From positions 682,001-746,000 of the forward strand of contig JAIUCV010000280.1 of assembly GCA_026724425.1 (NCBI GenBank): a stretch of 64,000 nucleotides of DNA. The letters are read 5' to 3'. Below the pieces are notes generated by a model. That model was not told the origin of the DNA, ran no database searches, and saw only the letters and a list, made by a program, of their open reading frames with translations. The DNA is from Erythrophleum ivorense (taxonomy: Eukaryota > Streptophyta > Magnoliopsida > Fabales > Fabaceae). The position numbers and the translations under genes are program-made. Positions 49,405-60,609 of the stretch are shown one piece after another. Within the stretch, counting starts at the first letter, position 1. Every line of letters begins with the position of its first letter.

Positions 49405-50940
49405 ATGTCAGAATCAAATCAAAAAACTCCCTTGGTCCAATCTTCTTCTTCACGAGAGCTCCCCGATTTCAAACGATCTGTGAAACTAAAGTACGTGAAG
49501 CTAGGATACCATTACCTCATAACCCATGGAATGTTCCTGTTTTTATCGCCTCTGGTGGTTCTAATCACAGCCCAAGTCTCTGCATTTTCACTCCAGGATC
49601 TCCATGACCTTTGGGACCATCTCCGATACAATCTCATTTCTGTGATCATCTGCTCAGCCCTCCTCGTCTTCTCATTCACCCTTTACTTCCTAACCCGTCC
49701 TCGCCCTATTTATCTCGTCGATTTTGCGTGTTACAAACCTGAGGATGCCCGTAAATGCACGAGGCAAATGTTCATGGATCGGTCAGGTTTGACAGGGACT
49801 TTCACTGAGGAAAACCTCCAGTTCCAGAGGAAAATTTTGGAAAGATCTGGACTTGGTGAGTCTACTTACCTCCCTGAAGCTGTTTTGAGAGTTCCTCCAA
49901 ACCCCAACATGGAGGAAGCCAGAAAGGAAGCTCGGATGGTCATGTTTGGTGCCATCGATGAGCTCTTTGAGAAAACACGTATGAAACCCAAAGACATTGG
50001 AATTTTGATTGTGAATTGTAGTTTGTTCAATCCCACACCTTCTCTCTCTGCTATGATTATTAATCATTACAAGCTTCGTGGGAACATTCTGAGTTACAAT
50101 CTTGGTGGGATGGGTTGTAGTGCTGGTTTGATTTCCATCGATCTTGCTAAACATCTTCTTCAGGCCCATCCAAGTTCTTACGCTCTGGTCATCAGCATGG
50201 AAAATATCACCCTGAATTGGTATTTTGGGAACGATAGATCCATGCTTGTTTCAAATTGCTTGTTTAGAATGGGAGGAGCTGCAATCTTGCTCTCTAACAG
50301 GTGGATTGACAGACATCGATCCAAGTATCAGTTGGCCCATACGGTTCGAACCCATAAAGGCGCTGATGACAGGTGCTTCACTTGTATTACCCAGAGAGAG
50401 GATTCCACAGAAAGAATTGGTGTTTCTCTGTCAAAGGATCTAATGGCAGTTGCGGGGGATGCTTTGAAGACCAACATTACCACTTTGGGTCCTCTTGTGT
50501 TGCCAATGTCTGAACAATTGCTCTTCTTTGCCACATTGGTGGCCAAGAAAGTTTTCAAGATGAAGGTGAAGCCGTACATCCCAGATTTTAAGTTGGCTTT
50601 CGACCATTTCTGCATTCATGCGGGAGGAAGAGCCGTGCTAGATGAGTTAGAGAAGAACCTGCAACTTTCAGACTGGCACATGGAACCTTCAAGGATGACC
50701 CTTTACAGGTTTGGCAACACTTCCAGCAGCTCACTTTGGTACGAGTTGGCTTATACTGAAGCTAAGGGGAGGATTAAGAGAGGGCATAGGGTATGGCAAA
50801 TTGCTTTTGGATCCGGATTTAAGTGCAATAGTGCAGTTTGGAAGGCTCTAAGGAGAGTAGATCCAGCGAAGGAGAAGAACCCATGGAGGGATGAGATTCA
50901 TCAGTTCCCAGTTGAAGTTCCTAGGTTCGCAGCCATCTAG
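49405..50940 (+). CDS. KCS11: 3-ketoacyl-CoA synthase (KCS11/2/20-like), 511 aa
   Basis: Endoplasmic-reticulum condensing enzyme that adds a two-carbon unit from malonyl-CoA to a long-chain acyl-CoA, the first and rate-setting step of very-long-chain fatty acid elongation for cuticular wax, suberin and sphingolipids. The coding region is a single exon. Two hydrophobic membrane segments lie near residues 38-60 and 78-96, followed by the FAE1/type III polyketide-synthase-like catalytic domain. The triad is present: Cys238 in GGMGCSAG, His405 in HFCIHAGGRAV and Asn438 in RFGNTSSSS. The N-terminus (LPDFKRSVKLKYVKLGYHYL) and C-terminus (WRDEIHQFPVEVPR) resemble Arabidopsis KCS11 and its relatives KCS2/KCS20; the exact orthologue is not settled. 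The length is normal for the family, with no disruption. It is convergent with the H2A.Z gene, 706 bp away. Confidence 0.95.
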   Translation: MSESNQKTPLVQSSSSRELPDFKRSVKLKYVKLGYHYLITHGMFLFLSPLVVLITAQVSAFSLQDLHDLWDHLRYNLISVIICSALLVFSFTLYFLTRPRPIYLVDFACYKPEDARKCTRQMFMDRSGLTGTFTEENLQFQRKILERSGLGESTYLPEAVLRVPPNPNMEEARKEARMVMFGAIDELFEKTRMKPKDIGILIVNCSLFNPTPSLSAMIINHYKLRGNILSYNLGGMGCSAGLISIDLAKHLLQAHPSSYALVISMENITLNWYFGNDRSMLVSNCLFRMGGAAILLSNRWIDRHRSKYQLAHTVRTHKGADDRCFTCITQREDSTERIGVSLSKDLMAVAGDALKTNITTLGPLVLPMSEQLLFFATLVAKKVFKMKVKPYIPDFKLAFDHFCIHAGGRAVLDELEKNLQLSDWHMEPSRMTLYRFGNTSSSSLWYELAYTEAKGRIKRGHRVWQIAFGSGFKCNSAVWKALRRVDPAKEKNPWRDEIHQFPVEVPRFAAI

Positions 50941-51646
50941 ATTATGCAGCTCTATCTTGGGGTTTGGGTGATTTATTCTAGAGTCTAGACCGTGTTTCCA
51001 TGACAGAAGGATGGTAAGCATAATGCACCAGGTTTCCCTAATGTACGAGTTTGGAATAGAAGATATGTAATTTTTTTAACTTAGGAGTGTTAATCTGTTT
51101 AAGTTGTTGGGAGTTATTTTGATTGGATCATTTATTCTCGTTCTAAGTTTTAGCAATTCAACACCTCGAAAGCGGCTTGTGCTAGGTTGTAAACTTCATT
51201 TCCCAGAATAATGTGTTGTCCTGTCCGAAACACTAGTCACTTTATTTCTGTGTCTTTCTCGTAGCTGCTGAATTCAGTTTCTGTCAATAAGAACAGTAAA
51301 AGGAAAGAAAGTAGCAGCAATTTGCCAGTAACAGCTTTTTCCATTACAAGTCTGTTAAAATGTTTCTTTTGCCAAGCAGTTGAAAACAACATAGAGAGCA
51401 GCGCTAAGGACATAATGAATTATAATCCAAAACGCAGCTCAAACAGATAATTTCATCTACACTGCAGCACCATAATGCAGAAGCAAATAGGTTTTTTAAT
51501 GCAATTCAAAAGAAATCATAATTTCTTAAATCATTGCAAAAGGTTGCTTCTATCAAACTCAAGTAAAGGGCCCGTTATCCACCAATCAAGATATCGTCAA
51601 ATAAAACTCCTCTCTTCCAAGGTTGATTCAAACAATATATGAACCC
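50941..51646. other. Convergent 3' region of KCS and H2A.Z
   Basis: Contains the 3' untranslated regions of both genes; no other feature seen. Confidence 0.6.
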
Positions 51647-53315
51647 TCATTCCTTTGAGGACTTGTTAATAAGTGACTTGTGGATATGAGGAATAACACC
51701 ACCACCAGCTATTGTTCCCTTAATAAGGGTATCAAGTTCTTCGTCTCCACGGATTGCAAGCTGTAGATGTCTAGGGGTAATGCGTTTAACCTTTAGATCC
51801 TTGCTTGCATTGCCGGCCAACTCCAATACCTCTGCAGTTAGGTACTCCATGATTGCAGCAGAATACACTGCAGCTGTTGCACCAACTCTTCCGTTGGCTG
51901 CCGCCCTCGACTTCAGAAGACGGTGAATACGTCCAACAGGGAACTGTATGAAAAAGAAAATATACATGACCCACCAGAGAACTCGAAGCATATAGTAATA
52001 ATACCAAGAAACTAGAGACTATCAAGCACATAAAAAGGAGTTACATCAGGAATCGCACAAGCACAATTATGGAATCTGATCCCTACTCATCTTTTCCCTC
52101 CCCACCTCCTACTCATCTTGATTTCAACTATTCAGATTAAATTTAAACAATTTAGATTTGATATTTTTAATTTTTTATATTTTATTTATCTCAAAAGACA
52201 CAAAATACAAAATAAAAATAATCTTTTAATTATCAATTTTAAAAATAATACTAGTTTAAATTAAAAAAATTAAAACCATAAAACACTGAATCTGAACCGT
52301 CCAGATTTAGATAAGTACCTTCTAAGGATCTAAGTCCCACAAATACTTCAGAAATTTCTGCATTCCCGGTGCCTGGATATAATTACACTATTCCAAGTTT
52401 CCAACACCCAAAAAATCCATCAATCAACCGACATATCAGATATTATCACCAACCCTTCCCCCACCCCCCACCCCCCCAAAAAGAAAAGAAAGAACAAAAA
52501 CGGTTATTAGTGAACTTAGCATCTTGTCAGTCCCAAAAAAAGATCATGTTAGTCGATGGACCTGCTTTGATCATGAAGCCTACGAACAAATCGGGAGGGA
52601 GAATTACGTTTGCCGAACTATATTATTCTACAAAGTAGTTAAATTAGTTAGAAGCAAAGAGCTGTCTATACTGATCAATCCGCAAGATGATTAGTCTCTA
52701 ATTCCTTCGGGGAAATATAAACACGAACCATCATGCAGTGAATAGGGGTAAACAGGCAATTCAGGCCAGGCTCTACCGGTCTAGTCCTAATGAAAACTAT
52801 AAGGGAACAGTAGAAATTGAAATAGAGTGTACTCTTCGACAACTTACAAGAATAACATTGTCTAGGAAGATGGATGGATGGCAATCCTGTATACATATGG
52901 AAGCAGCCGAAGACGAATTTTTAGAGCAAAAGGAACAGCAGTAACTGTTATAGATGCCCCTAAACGCTATACTAAATATAACGCTAGACCAAAACATAGA
53001 CTTACGACCCCCAACTTTAATTTATCTGCCTGGATACGTAAATGTTGTCATCATACAAATAAGAGAGATCCAGAAAGAAACAATTGATGAAGTGGAAAAT
53101 TAGCGAATGTCTTCTATAAAAGATCAATGAAATCTGAAAATTATCAAATCAGAAATGAAAAGAGTACAAAAATAAAAAGTGGAGAGGGCGATTGGAAATG
53201 GAAAAACCTGGAGACCGGCACGAGAAGAGCGAGAAACGGGTTTCTTCTTATCCTTATCCTTGTTAGCGGCAGAGCTTTTACCCATTATCAACCCCTTTGC
53301 TCCTTTTCCCGACAT
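51647..53315 (-). CDS. H2A.Z: Histone H2A variant H2A.Z, two exons, 134 aa
   Basis: Replacement histone H2A.Z, placed in nucleosomes by the SWR1 complex around transcription starts and linked in plants to temperature and stress responses. Exon 1 is 53208-53315 (MSGKGAKGLIMGKSSAANKD to RAGLQ, 36 aa) and exon 2 is 51647-51943 (FPVGRIHRLLKSR to the stop, 98 aa), separated by a 1264-bp intron. Diagnostic H2A.Z features are GNASKDLKVKRITPRHLQLA, the acidic patch GDEELDTLI and the C-terminal GTIAGGGVIPHIHKSLI; the SQ(E/D) tail of H2A.X is absent. It resembles Arabidopsis HTA9/HTA11. The ATG at 53315 was preferred over an in-frame upstream methionine at 53390 because MSGKGAKG is the family start. 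The intron carries a MITE-like insertion (about 52125-52315). Confidence 0.96.
52125..52315. mobile_element. MITE-like element, family M2, in the H2A.Z intron
   Basis: AT-rich DNA with ends ATTCAGATTAAATTTAAAC and GAATCTGAACCGTCCAGATTT. The terminal motif CTGRACCGTCCAGATT is shared with the copy upstream of the same gene. Confidence 0.45.
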
Positions 53316-53528
53316 CTTCCTCTCGCTGCAACTGCGACTCAAGAATCTAGGAGCGACCTTTGAGATTTCTGAGACTCCCGAATGACTCAAAGCCCAGGAC
53401 CGGCTCTATTTATTTGGACGGTCTTTTTCTTTTCTTTGCACTCAGATTCTCTCCTCTGAAGTTGCCTCCCGTGCTCTCTCCTGTGCGAAATCTTAACCGT
53501 CGAATTCATCTCACGGCCTAAAAAGAAA

Positions 53529-53534
53529 CACGTG
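53529..53534. promoter_or_regulatory. G-box upstream of H2A.Z
   Basis: A palindromic CACGTG lies 214 bp upstream of the H2A.Z start codon, in the divergent region shared with the MsrB-like remnant. A CTATTTATTTGG stretch near 53403-53414 may hold the core promoter. Confidence 0.3.
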
Positions 53535-53689
53535 TGCGAATGGTACATTTTGGAGCCATCTCATGAACGACGTGTTCTCAAAAGGCATTTGGACGCATTT
53601 CACTTGTTTGTTTGATTTTGTAAAATCATTGCTTTGAGCATTTGGACGAGGATTCACATTCTCTTCATTATCACTCTCAATTTTCTCTC

Positions 53690-53900
53690 TAATAAGATTT
53701 GAACTATTTAAAATTAAATTTAGATAATTTTTTTTTTAATTTTTTTATGTCAAAACATTATTTTTTTTGAAACTTATAGTTATAAAATTATTTTTATTTT
53801 ACATTATATATCTTATAAAACAATTATTTTTAAAACTCAAAAGAAAAAAATAATAAATCTGGACCGTCCAGATTAATCTGGAGGGTCCAGATTTCCCACT
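53690..53900. mobile_element. MITE-like element, family M2, upstream of H2A.Z
   Basis: Related to the intronic copy: it starts near AGATTTGAACTATTTAAA and ends with ATCTGGACCGTCCAGATTAA, a near-perfect palindrome. Confidence 0.45.
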
Positions 53901-53949
53901 GCAATTGTTATAGGAGAGGCCACTGCAGGGGATTTGATTCCTTTGGACG

Positions 53950-54514
53950 ATGGCATCTCATAGGTTAAGCTTTCTAGTTTCGCATATTCCTTTTCCATCC
54001 AAGAGGCTCATCGCTTCTCAACTTAAATTTGTTGGTTTTGATTCAAAGATTTTCGTGTCGCCTTTGCGACTGCTTGGCAAACCCAGAACGGTGGTCATTG
54101 ATTTCTTCTTGAAAAGCTGACAGCGTTGAAAGAAATTGATTACTGATATAAGTTCTCTCGATTTTGTTTCTCCTTTTTTTTTCCCTGAAATTGAAAAATA
54201 GGTTCTCTTCAACTTAGTAGAAAGATATGCTTATCAAGTGGATTACTCTGTAACAGAGAATTTTAGATAATTCAATGTCAAAATTTTTAGCTTTTTGCAA
54301 TTCTTCTATTAGTGTCGTTGACTGGATTGAGCTTGAACTAGTAATTCTGTTCTGCTCCTATCAAATTAAAGTCATGATGTATGCTTCCTATGTTGTATCT
54401 ACTGCTAAATTATAACACTCACATGAATAAAAGCGATGAAGAATGGAAGAAGAGGCTGACAAATGAACAATTTTATATTACTCGCCAAAAGGGGATTGAA
54501 AGGGTTTTCATGAG
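53950..54514 (+). pseudogene. 5' fragment of methionine sulfoxide reductase B (plastid MSRB2-like)
   Basis: The segment 54423-54514 encodes KSDEEWKKRLTNEQFYITRQ followed by KGIER, the N-terminal part of the MsrB (SelR) domain; MsrB enzymes reduce methionine-R-sulfoxide in proteins. An upstream frame 53950-54120 (MASHRLSFLVSHIPFPSKRL..., 56 aa) could be the plastid transit peptide exon. The conserved AFTGEYW following the RQKG.ER motif is changed to VFMR just before a GT donor. I find no downstream exon with the CxxC zinc motifs or the catalytic GHVFDDGP segment anywhere to 59 kb. No clear splice acceptor precedes 54423. It is therefore most likely a truncated, decayed copy. Divergent from H2A.Z, about 630 bp apart. 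Confidence 0.75.
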
Positions 54515-57500
54515 GTAGGTTTGTTGAATGGCTTTTATAATTGTAGGCTTTCCAATAGACATTAATTGTTCAATGATATTTGTTAGTTTTTGACTATTTT
54601 TCAAGGAATCAAAACAAATATTGTATTGGCTTTGGCTTTATTACTTGCATGTCATGTAGTAGAGTTTTTCTGCTTAATTTACAACTTCTACCTGCTTGTA
54701 GTGATACCAATTCACTTTGTTCAGTCAAGTGGTCTTCAATTACAGGAAAAAATGAAAAACATAATAACACATGATTGATAAATTAATCTTACTACTTTTA
54801 GTTTCAAAAAGCATCCATCAATTTTTCTTTTATATTGATTTTCATGTCATATGAACCTTGGAAGTGGGCTTTCAAGAGTTGTTTGTGACATTTATGTGTG
54901 GTTAAAGCCTTTTACAAAAGACAAATTTTGAGTGCACCTTATGAATTGCAGATGCACACATCATTGGATAACACATAACTATCTCTTACTGCTCATTATA
55001 ATTTCACAAGAATGTGTCTTTTTTTTTTTTATTGCCCTAAAATCGTGTAAAAGGTATATAATTTAGCCATTTTATTGGGAGATTGTTGACTGGTCTGTTG
55101 GATGCTGTAACTATGATTCTGAACTACAAGCGGTTATTGAGGTTTAGTCCACATTTGAGCCTGAGGAAGTATGCATTTTGGTTACTATAGAGAGGCCTGC
55201 AGGTTTAAGTGTAACAAACTCAGTATTTTCTAGTGGAACAAGCTCAGCTTAATATTATAAATCAACTGTAATTGAAGTAATTATGTTTAGACCATAATAA
55301 TGAAATACATAAAAGCAACAAATAAAGAGTTTCAAAGATCCAAATAGTAAACTTTTATCAATCAAAAGGAGGAAGATATATTAGCGAAAAGATTGAGAAT
55401 CCAAAGTCAGTTTACATGAAAATAAATTTACAGGCACAAGAATGTCCTCAGAGTTTGCGTGCCAGTGGATTTAATACATACAAGAGTTAATTATAGTAGT
55501 ATAATCACAATGCCATCAAGATCAACATCTTTGTCACCAAAATGGAAAAGAAAAAGAAATTTAGAGTGTTTCCCTGTGGTTATCCATCTCCTATGAGGTA
55601 TTTAAACTGCCAGTATATTTTTCCAATGCTATAGTCCACGAAACAAGTTTTTGCACAAAATAAACATGATTAAGACTTACATCTCCTGGAATATAAATTC
55701 AGCTGTCATAACCCACACCTTCCTTTGACAGTAACAAAACTATAAATCTAAATTTTTTTGACTTCCAGATTAAACACAGCTCCTATCATCCAACTATTAA
55801 TCTCTCACAAATGCAATGTAGTACACAAAGCCATAGGATTTCACTCCTACGGCCTAACCCCCCAAAATTAAACCTGACAAAATTGCTTACTTATATTTAA
55901 ATTGGATGATTTTCCTTCTGAATCTATAGTATGCACAAATTCTAGCATTCTAGTATTATTTTTACACCAATTTCTTAAAACTCCCCCACTCCTTAAGAAG
56001 TAGACCATTGAAAAATGTTTTAACCCAAAAACAAAAAACCAAAAAAAGAAAGCTTGCACCGATTGTTCTAAACAAAACTCTGGCTTTAATTCCATAATCT
56101 AAACACTACCATTTTTGTGACTCGCACTTAATTATGACCACAACAGCAAAAATGATAGTTTAAAATGATAAAAATTGAAGTAGGAAGCTACATTTCATAA
56201 TATGATACGGACTTCGGCTTTATCAGTGAGTTGAACAATGAGATGATCGATAGATCGATCACTTGAACCCAGAAGAAGATGAATAAGAAGATGGGACACT
56301 CAAGGCACTGATTCGCCAATGAAGATAACTTAGGGATGAAGAAGACCATCGGTTTCGCTGAATGTCGCTGGGTTGCTGGACCCCATTGCCTTTCTACATG
56401 CAAAGAAGAAAACGAAGAAGATGGGAGAGCTTCATTTTGGGAGACGCAATTGATAGAAATGCAAAAATAATTCAATGCACCATTTTGGAGTTAGGAGCAA
56501 CGTGGCTCTTTCTATGTTGCGAGATGAATCCGACAGCTAAGATTTTGCACAAGAGAAAGCATGGGAGACAACCACGGGAGAGGATTTGAATCCTCTTTCT
56601 TTCTTATACTACTCTCCTCTTTTGTTATAATTATCAAAATACTACCCTCCTCTTTTGTTATAATTATCAGAACGGAATAATGAGATGCATCTAATCTTTC
56701 TTTTTTTTTTCTTTTTTTAATTTTCATTTCTTTTAGTATATCATTTTGGTAGGTAGGTTGTAAAGATGCAGAATGAAACATCGAGTTTGCACTTGAATTG
56801 TGGCTTTATACATATACATTATATATGTGTGTGTGTAAAACAATAGAAGTAGGCTTAAGAGGACTCCAATTAGACTCCAGACTAGCTTATGACCGGGAAT
56901 ATGTTATTATATAGTTTAGAAAAGAATTTACAATTTTTTCTACAATAGATAGCTATGATGTTTGCTAAATTTTTATTGTATCAAACAATTGGAAGACTAG
57001 TATGGAATACAAATAAATTATAAACAAAATATTAACACAATTTCAAAACAATTAGAGTATACGAATCAATAAGCCAAAATGGATCCTCTAAGGATATTGT
57101 ATAATTGCTTTTATGATATAACAACATGATTTGATCATTTACTACGTGCGTATGATAGTTGACTAAATTTATTAATATAATGCTAAAATACACCAAAAAA
57201 AGTTTTCTATTGAAACAAGACAAGTGATGAAAATGTGTAAATTTTTTAAAAAATAAATTAAAAGAAGGATGACCTCTGTTTAGGGCGTCACAGCCAAAAA
57301 AGTCCCAAAAACATATATTGTATGTCATTACGAAAAACATAGAATTAACAAAATTAAGTAGAACTAATAAATAAATTAATAAAACATTGATATAATATTT
57401 CATAAAACAATAATAATTTCAAAGTGATTTAAATGTAGTATAATGATTAACATAAAAAAAAATTAGTTTATTTCTACCTATCCCAAATTCTGAACTACCT

Positions 57501-59957
57501 TCTTGTAAACTACATTCCATATTGTGTTGGATGTATTGCCGTCTTTCTCACAAATTATAATTCTTTGAACTTCTCTTTACTTTTCTTTCTACATATTGTA
57601 ACATATAGTTGGCTACCATTAAAAATAAATTATAGGAAATACAATCTCACATGCGATCAAAATTTACCCTAACTTCTATTTATTAACATTGCCAAAAAAA
57701 AAAAAGAAAAGAAAATATTTTATCAAAGGATATAATTACTATTCTAAAATGTGACTCATGCGAAGCATGAAAATTTAGTAATTTATTATTTATCACACGT
57801 AAAATTAAAATACCATTGCAAAATATGTAAAGCTATGTCAATTTTATTTTAAAACAGAAAACAATATGATTTTTATGAACATATACTTGATAATAAGATA
57901 AATGCTCCGTAGAGTGTGAATGAGAATTGTTATATACTAGCACGAAAATATAATGCATTAGAAAAATAAACAGGACGCTGTGCCTTGAATTGCTAATGTA
58001 TGCAACATGTATATCAGGCTATCTTTATTTATAACAAAAATTACGCTGGCAAAAACACAATTTAATTAAATATCATATTTAATAAATGAAGTTCAGAGAC
58101 CAGAGAGTAATATAATTGCTTTTGTTAATATTAGGGTTGAATAAGCATTTACCAAATGAAACTTCCGTAGGAATTCAGACTGATACATAAATGTACCAAC
58201 AAAATGCACATTTTACTGACATATGCATTTTGGCCACAAGTATTGAGATGTTGTCGCATTGTTAAATGGTTCGATTGTTTTGCATTATTAAAATAAATAA
58301 ATAAATAAATGACGAAAAAATTGTGAGAGGGACATGTATTAGCAGATGAAGGAGCGGGAATTACTTTTATGCATTATAACTGATAACTTAGGGCAACGAT
58401 GGAGCTCATTAGTCATTATTCATGGAGATCGTTCTAATATGAATAATAGTTTTAAATTCGAAGAATTAACATTTCGTGAAATTAAATTATTTATAACAAT
58501 TTTTTAATTGTACTGTGCTCTATGGACTGTAGGAGATACCATATAACAAAAAACGTCTTTCTAAAAGTAGCCTTATATATTGTTATTATTTTTTTAAAAA
58601 AAAATCGTTCTTTTTAATAAATTGACAAAAGAAAACATTGTTAAAACATATTTCAAATACAATAATATTGATAAAACACTTATCATATGATTTTGCCAAA
58701 TAATTAAACTAAAATGCAGTTATTTATATTTTTATTATCAAATTCTTTAAATAAAATATGACAAGTATATAATTCTTCAATAATATTATGATAAGTGTAT
58801 GATTTGATTAAAAATTATATAATTATTTATAAAAATCATATATTTGTCATATTTTGATCAGAGAACTTAATAATAAATATATAGGAATCACATATAATTT
58901 GTTTTATTAAACATATACTATTTTTTTTCACGACACTCCCTATAAAATTCTATTTAAAAAAATTTGAAAAAACAAAGATTCATTCCGTTTTATTTGTTGT
59001 TAATAGTTTTGCGATTATTAAATTTTGAATCATATCAGTTTTATTCATGGGGAAAGAAAAACGACAACGATCATCTACAGGGACAGAAGAGAAGCAGGAA
59101 AAATAGTATGAGAGACGAAATATGTTGCATCATTTTTTTAGGTGTCAAAACATTAAATCTTACATATAATAATAATAATAAAACTTTTCTTTGAATAGTA
59201 GAAGACGTGGAGTAATTGATATCTTGTAGCAATTTTTCGTGAGCCTCAGGATGGGAACTGGGAAGGCTGACGAAGCTAGAGAATAGAGAGACAAGATGAT
59301 ACATATCCACAAGCTTCGATGTGGACCGTGTTTAAGCCCAAGTCCATTGTCTTCACGAGTATCCCCACTCATAGACAAAAGTTTCATATTATTGAAGCCA
59401 GTCAAAGTCTGACCACAGCAATTTAGGAAGCAGGGGACCAGTAGGATAGACGGCCTTGTTTGACTTTTTCATCCAGATCGTTTCTCCCGTGCCACTGCCC
59501 ATCATTAGGTAGCGGATATTCATTTAATTCATTTTTCGTCTGTCTTCCTCTTATCGCTCTCACTATCATTATTTATCTTTGCCTTTTTATCTCTTTTTTT
59601 TAAGTCAACTCATAAATCATAATTGAGATTATCTACTAATTGAATTGTGATGAATTTCAAACATCCCACTTGATTGATATATAGAAGCACTTCAATAAAT
59701 TAAAAAATAACCCAGAAAACAAAATAATCCACATGATTTTCAAAACATACAACTCCTTAAGTTTAGAATTAATATTCTTTTCATATATATATATATATAT
59801 GGTATACATGATTGGAGAGAGATAGAGGTAGGGTCAAGTCTCAACGTACATGAACGTCATCAACTTGATATGAAACGAAGGAGATTGTTTGGGCTGCTCC
59901 TCCCTTCGGAAAGTAAAATAATGTGTATGCTGGATGCCTAGTTCTTGTCATATATAT
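54515..59957. other. Intergenic DNA, no supported gene
   Basis: 54515-56600 has moderate complexity and might include untranslated or long non-coding transcript sequence. The frames at 56188-56589 are short, overlap on both strands and match nothing I know. 56800-59940 is very AT-rich. Confidence 0.5.
56607..56669. repeat. Short direct repeat, two copies of about 31 bp
   Basis: CTCCTCTTTTGTTATAATTA occurs twice in tandem with matching flanks (ACTACTCTCC.. and ACTACCCTCC..). Confidence 0.85.
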
Positions 59958-60366
59958 TCAAACCCTGCAAATGGAAAAGGAACATTTGAATCAAAACAAA
60001 ACACTTTGATGGATGGGACAGCAAGAAATTGAACAAGAAAGAAAGAAATATATACTGTTGGAATTCGATGTTAATCAAGGAAGCAGAAGCGTTGGCGATG
60101 GCGCGGAAGGCGGTGGTGGAGAGGACGATGGAGGTTCCACCGGAGGAAGGGGGAGAACGAGAACGAGAGGAGAGGGCCCTGTCGACAATCTTGATCTGAA
60201 CGGTCTGCCCAGGAATGCAAGTCCTAGGAGCAGCGGCGCTTATACACCTCACCTCGTACTGCCTCCCGCACGCCGCCCCATTGTCCCATATTCCTTCCCC
60301 CGCCGATCCGAACATGTTGCTCGACGGAAACTGCGACGCCTCTCCCCCGAAACACGCCGTCGCTGT

Positions 60367-60397
<31 letters not shown>

Positions 60398-60609
60398 ATA
60401 TAACACTTTACAAACAACACATGTATGTACGTATGTATTTATGTTCAGAATATGTTGGAATCGTATATATATACGTAGCACTAGCACTTACGGAGAAATG
60501 GAGGGCCGTACTGGGCGGCTGTACCGACATCGGCGCGAGAGGGGTGGACCAACAACAGTGTTGAGAAAAGGAGACAGTAACAGATGACGGAAAAAGAAGC
60601 CTTCGACAT
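59958..60609 (-). CDS. EG45-like / plant natriuretic peptide-like protein, 143 aa
   Basis: Small secreted protein with a single double-psi beta-barrel domain, related to expansin domain 1; plant natriuretic peptides (AtPNP-A) act in the apoplast on water and ion balance and stress. Exons: 60492-60609, 60056-60362, 59958-59964. The first gives a signal peptide (hydrophobic CLLFSTLLLVHPSRA, cleavage probably near residue 26) and then DVGTAAQYGPPFL. The second carries the domain: TACFGG, FPSSNMF, GIWDNGAACGRQYEVRC, TCIPGQTVQIKIVDRA and the closing LINIEFQQ. The third exon is tiny: CA|G GTT TGA gives the usual FQQV end. Without that splice the frame runs on into an implausible tail. Cysteines expected for the fold are present. 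The initiator at 60609 was chosen over an in-frame upstream Met (60663) because it starts the signal peptide. Confidence 0.92.
60370..60402. repeat. (TA)n microsatellite in intron 1 of the EG45-like gene
   Basis: A run of AT dinucleotides lying a few bases from the exon 2 acceptor; in the sense strand it precedes ATACAG. Confidence 0.75.

Noticed and set aside
49783..50169. 128-aa minus-strand open frame
   Set aside because: Antisense shadow of the KCS coding exon.
60013..60564. 183-aa plus-strand open frame
   Set aside because: Antisense shadow of the EG45-like gene, running through its intron and a TA microsatellite; composition is Gly/Arg-rich as expected for the complement.
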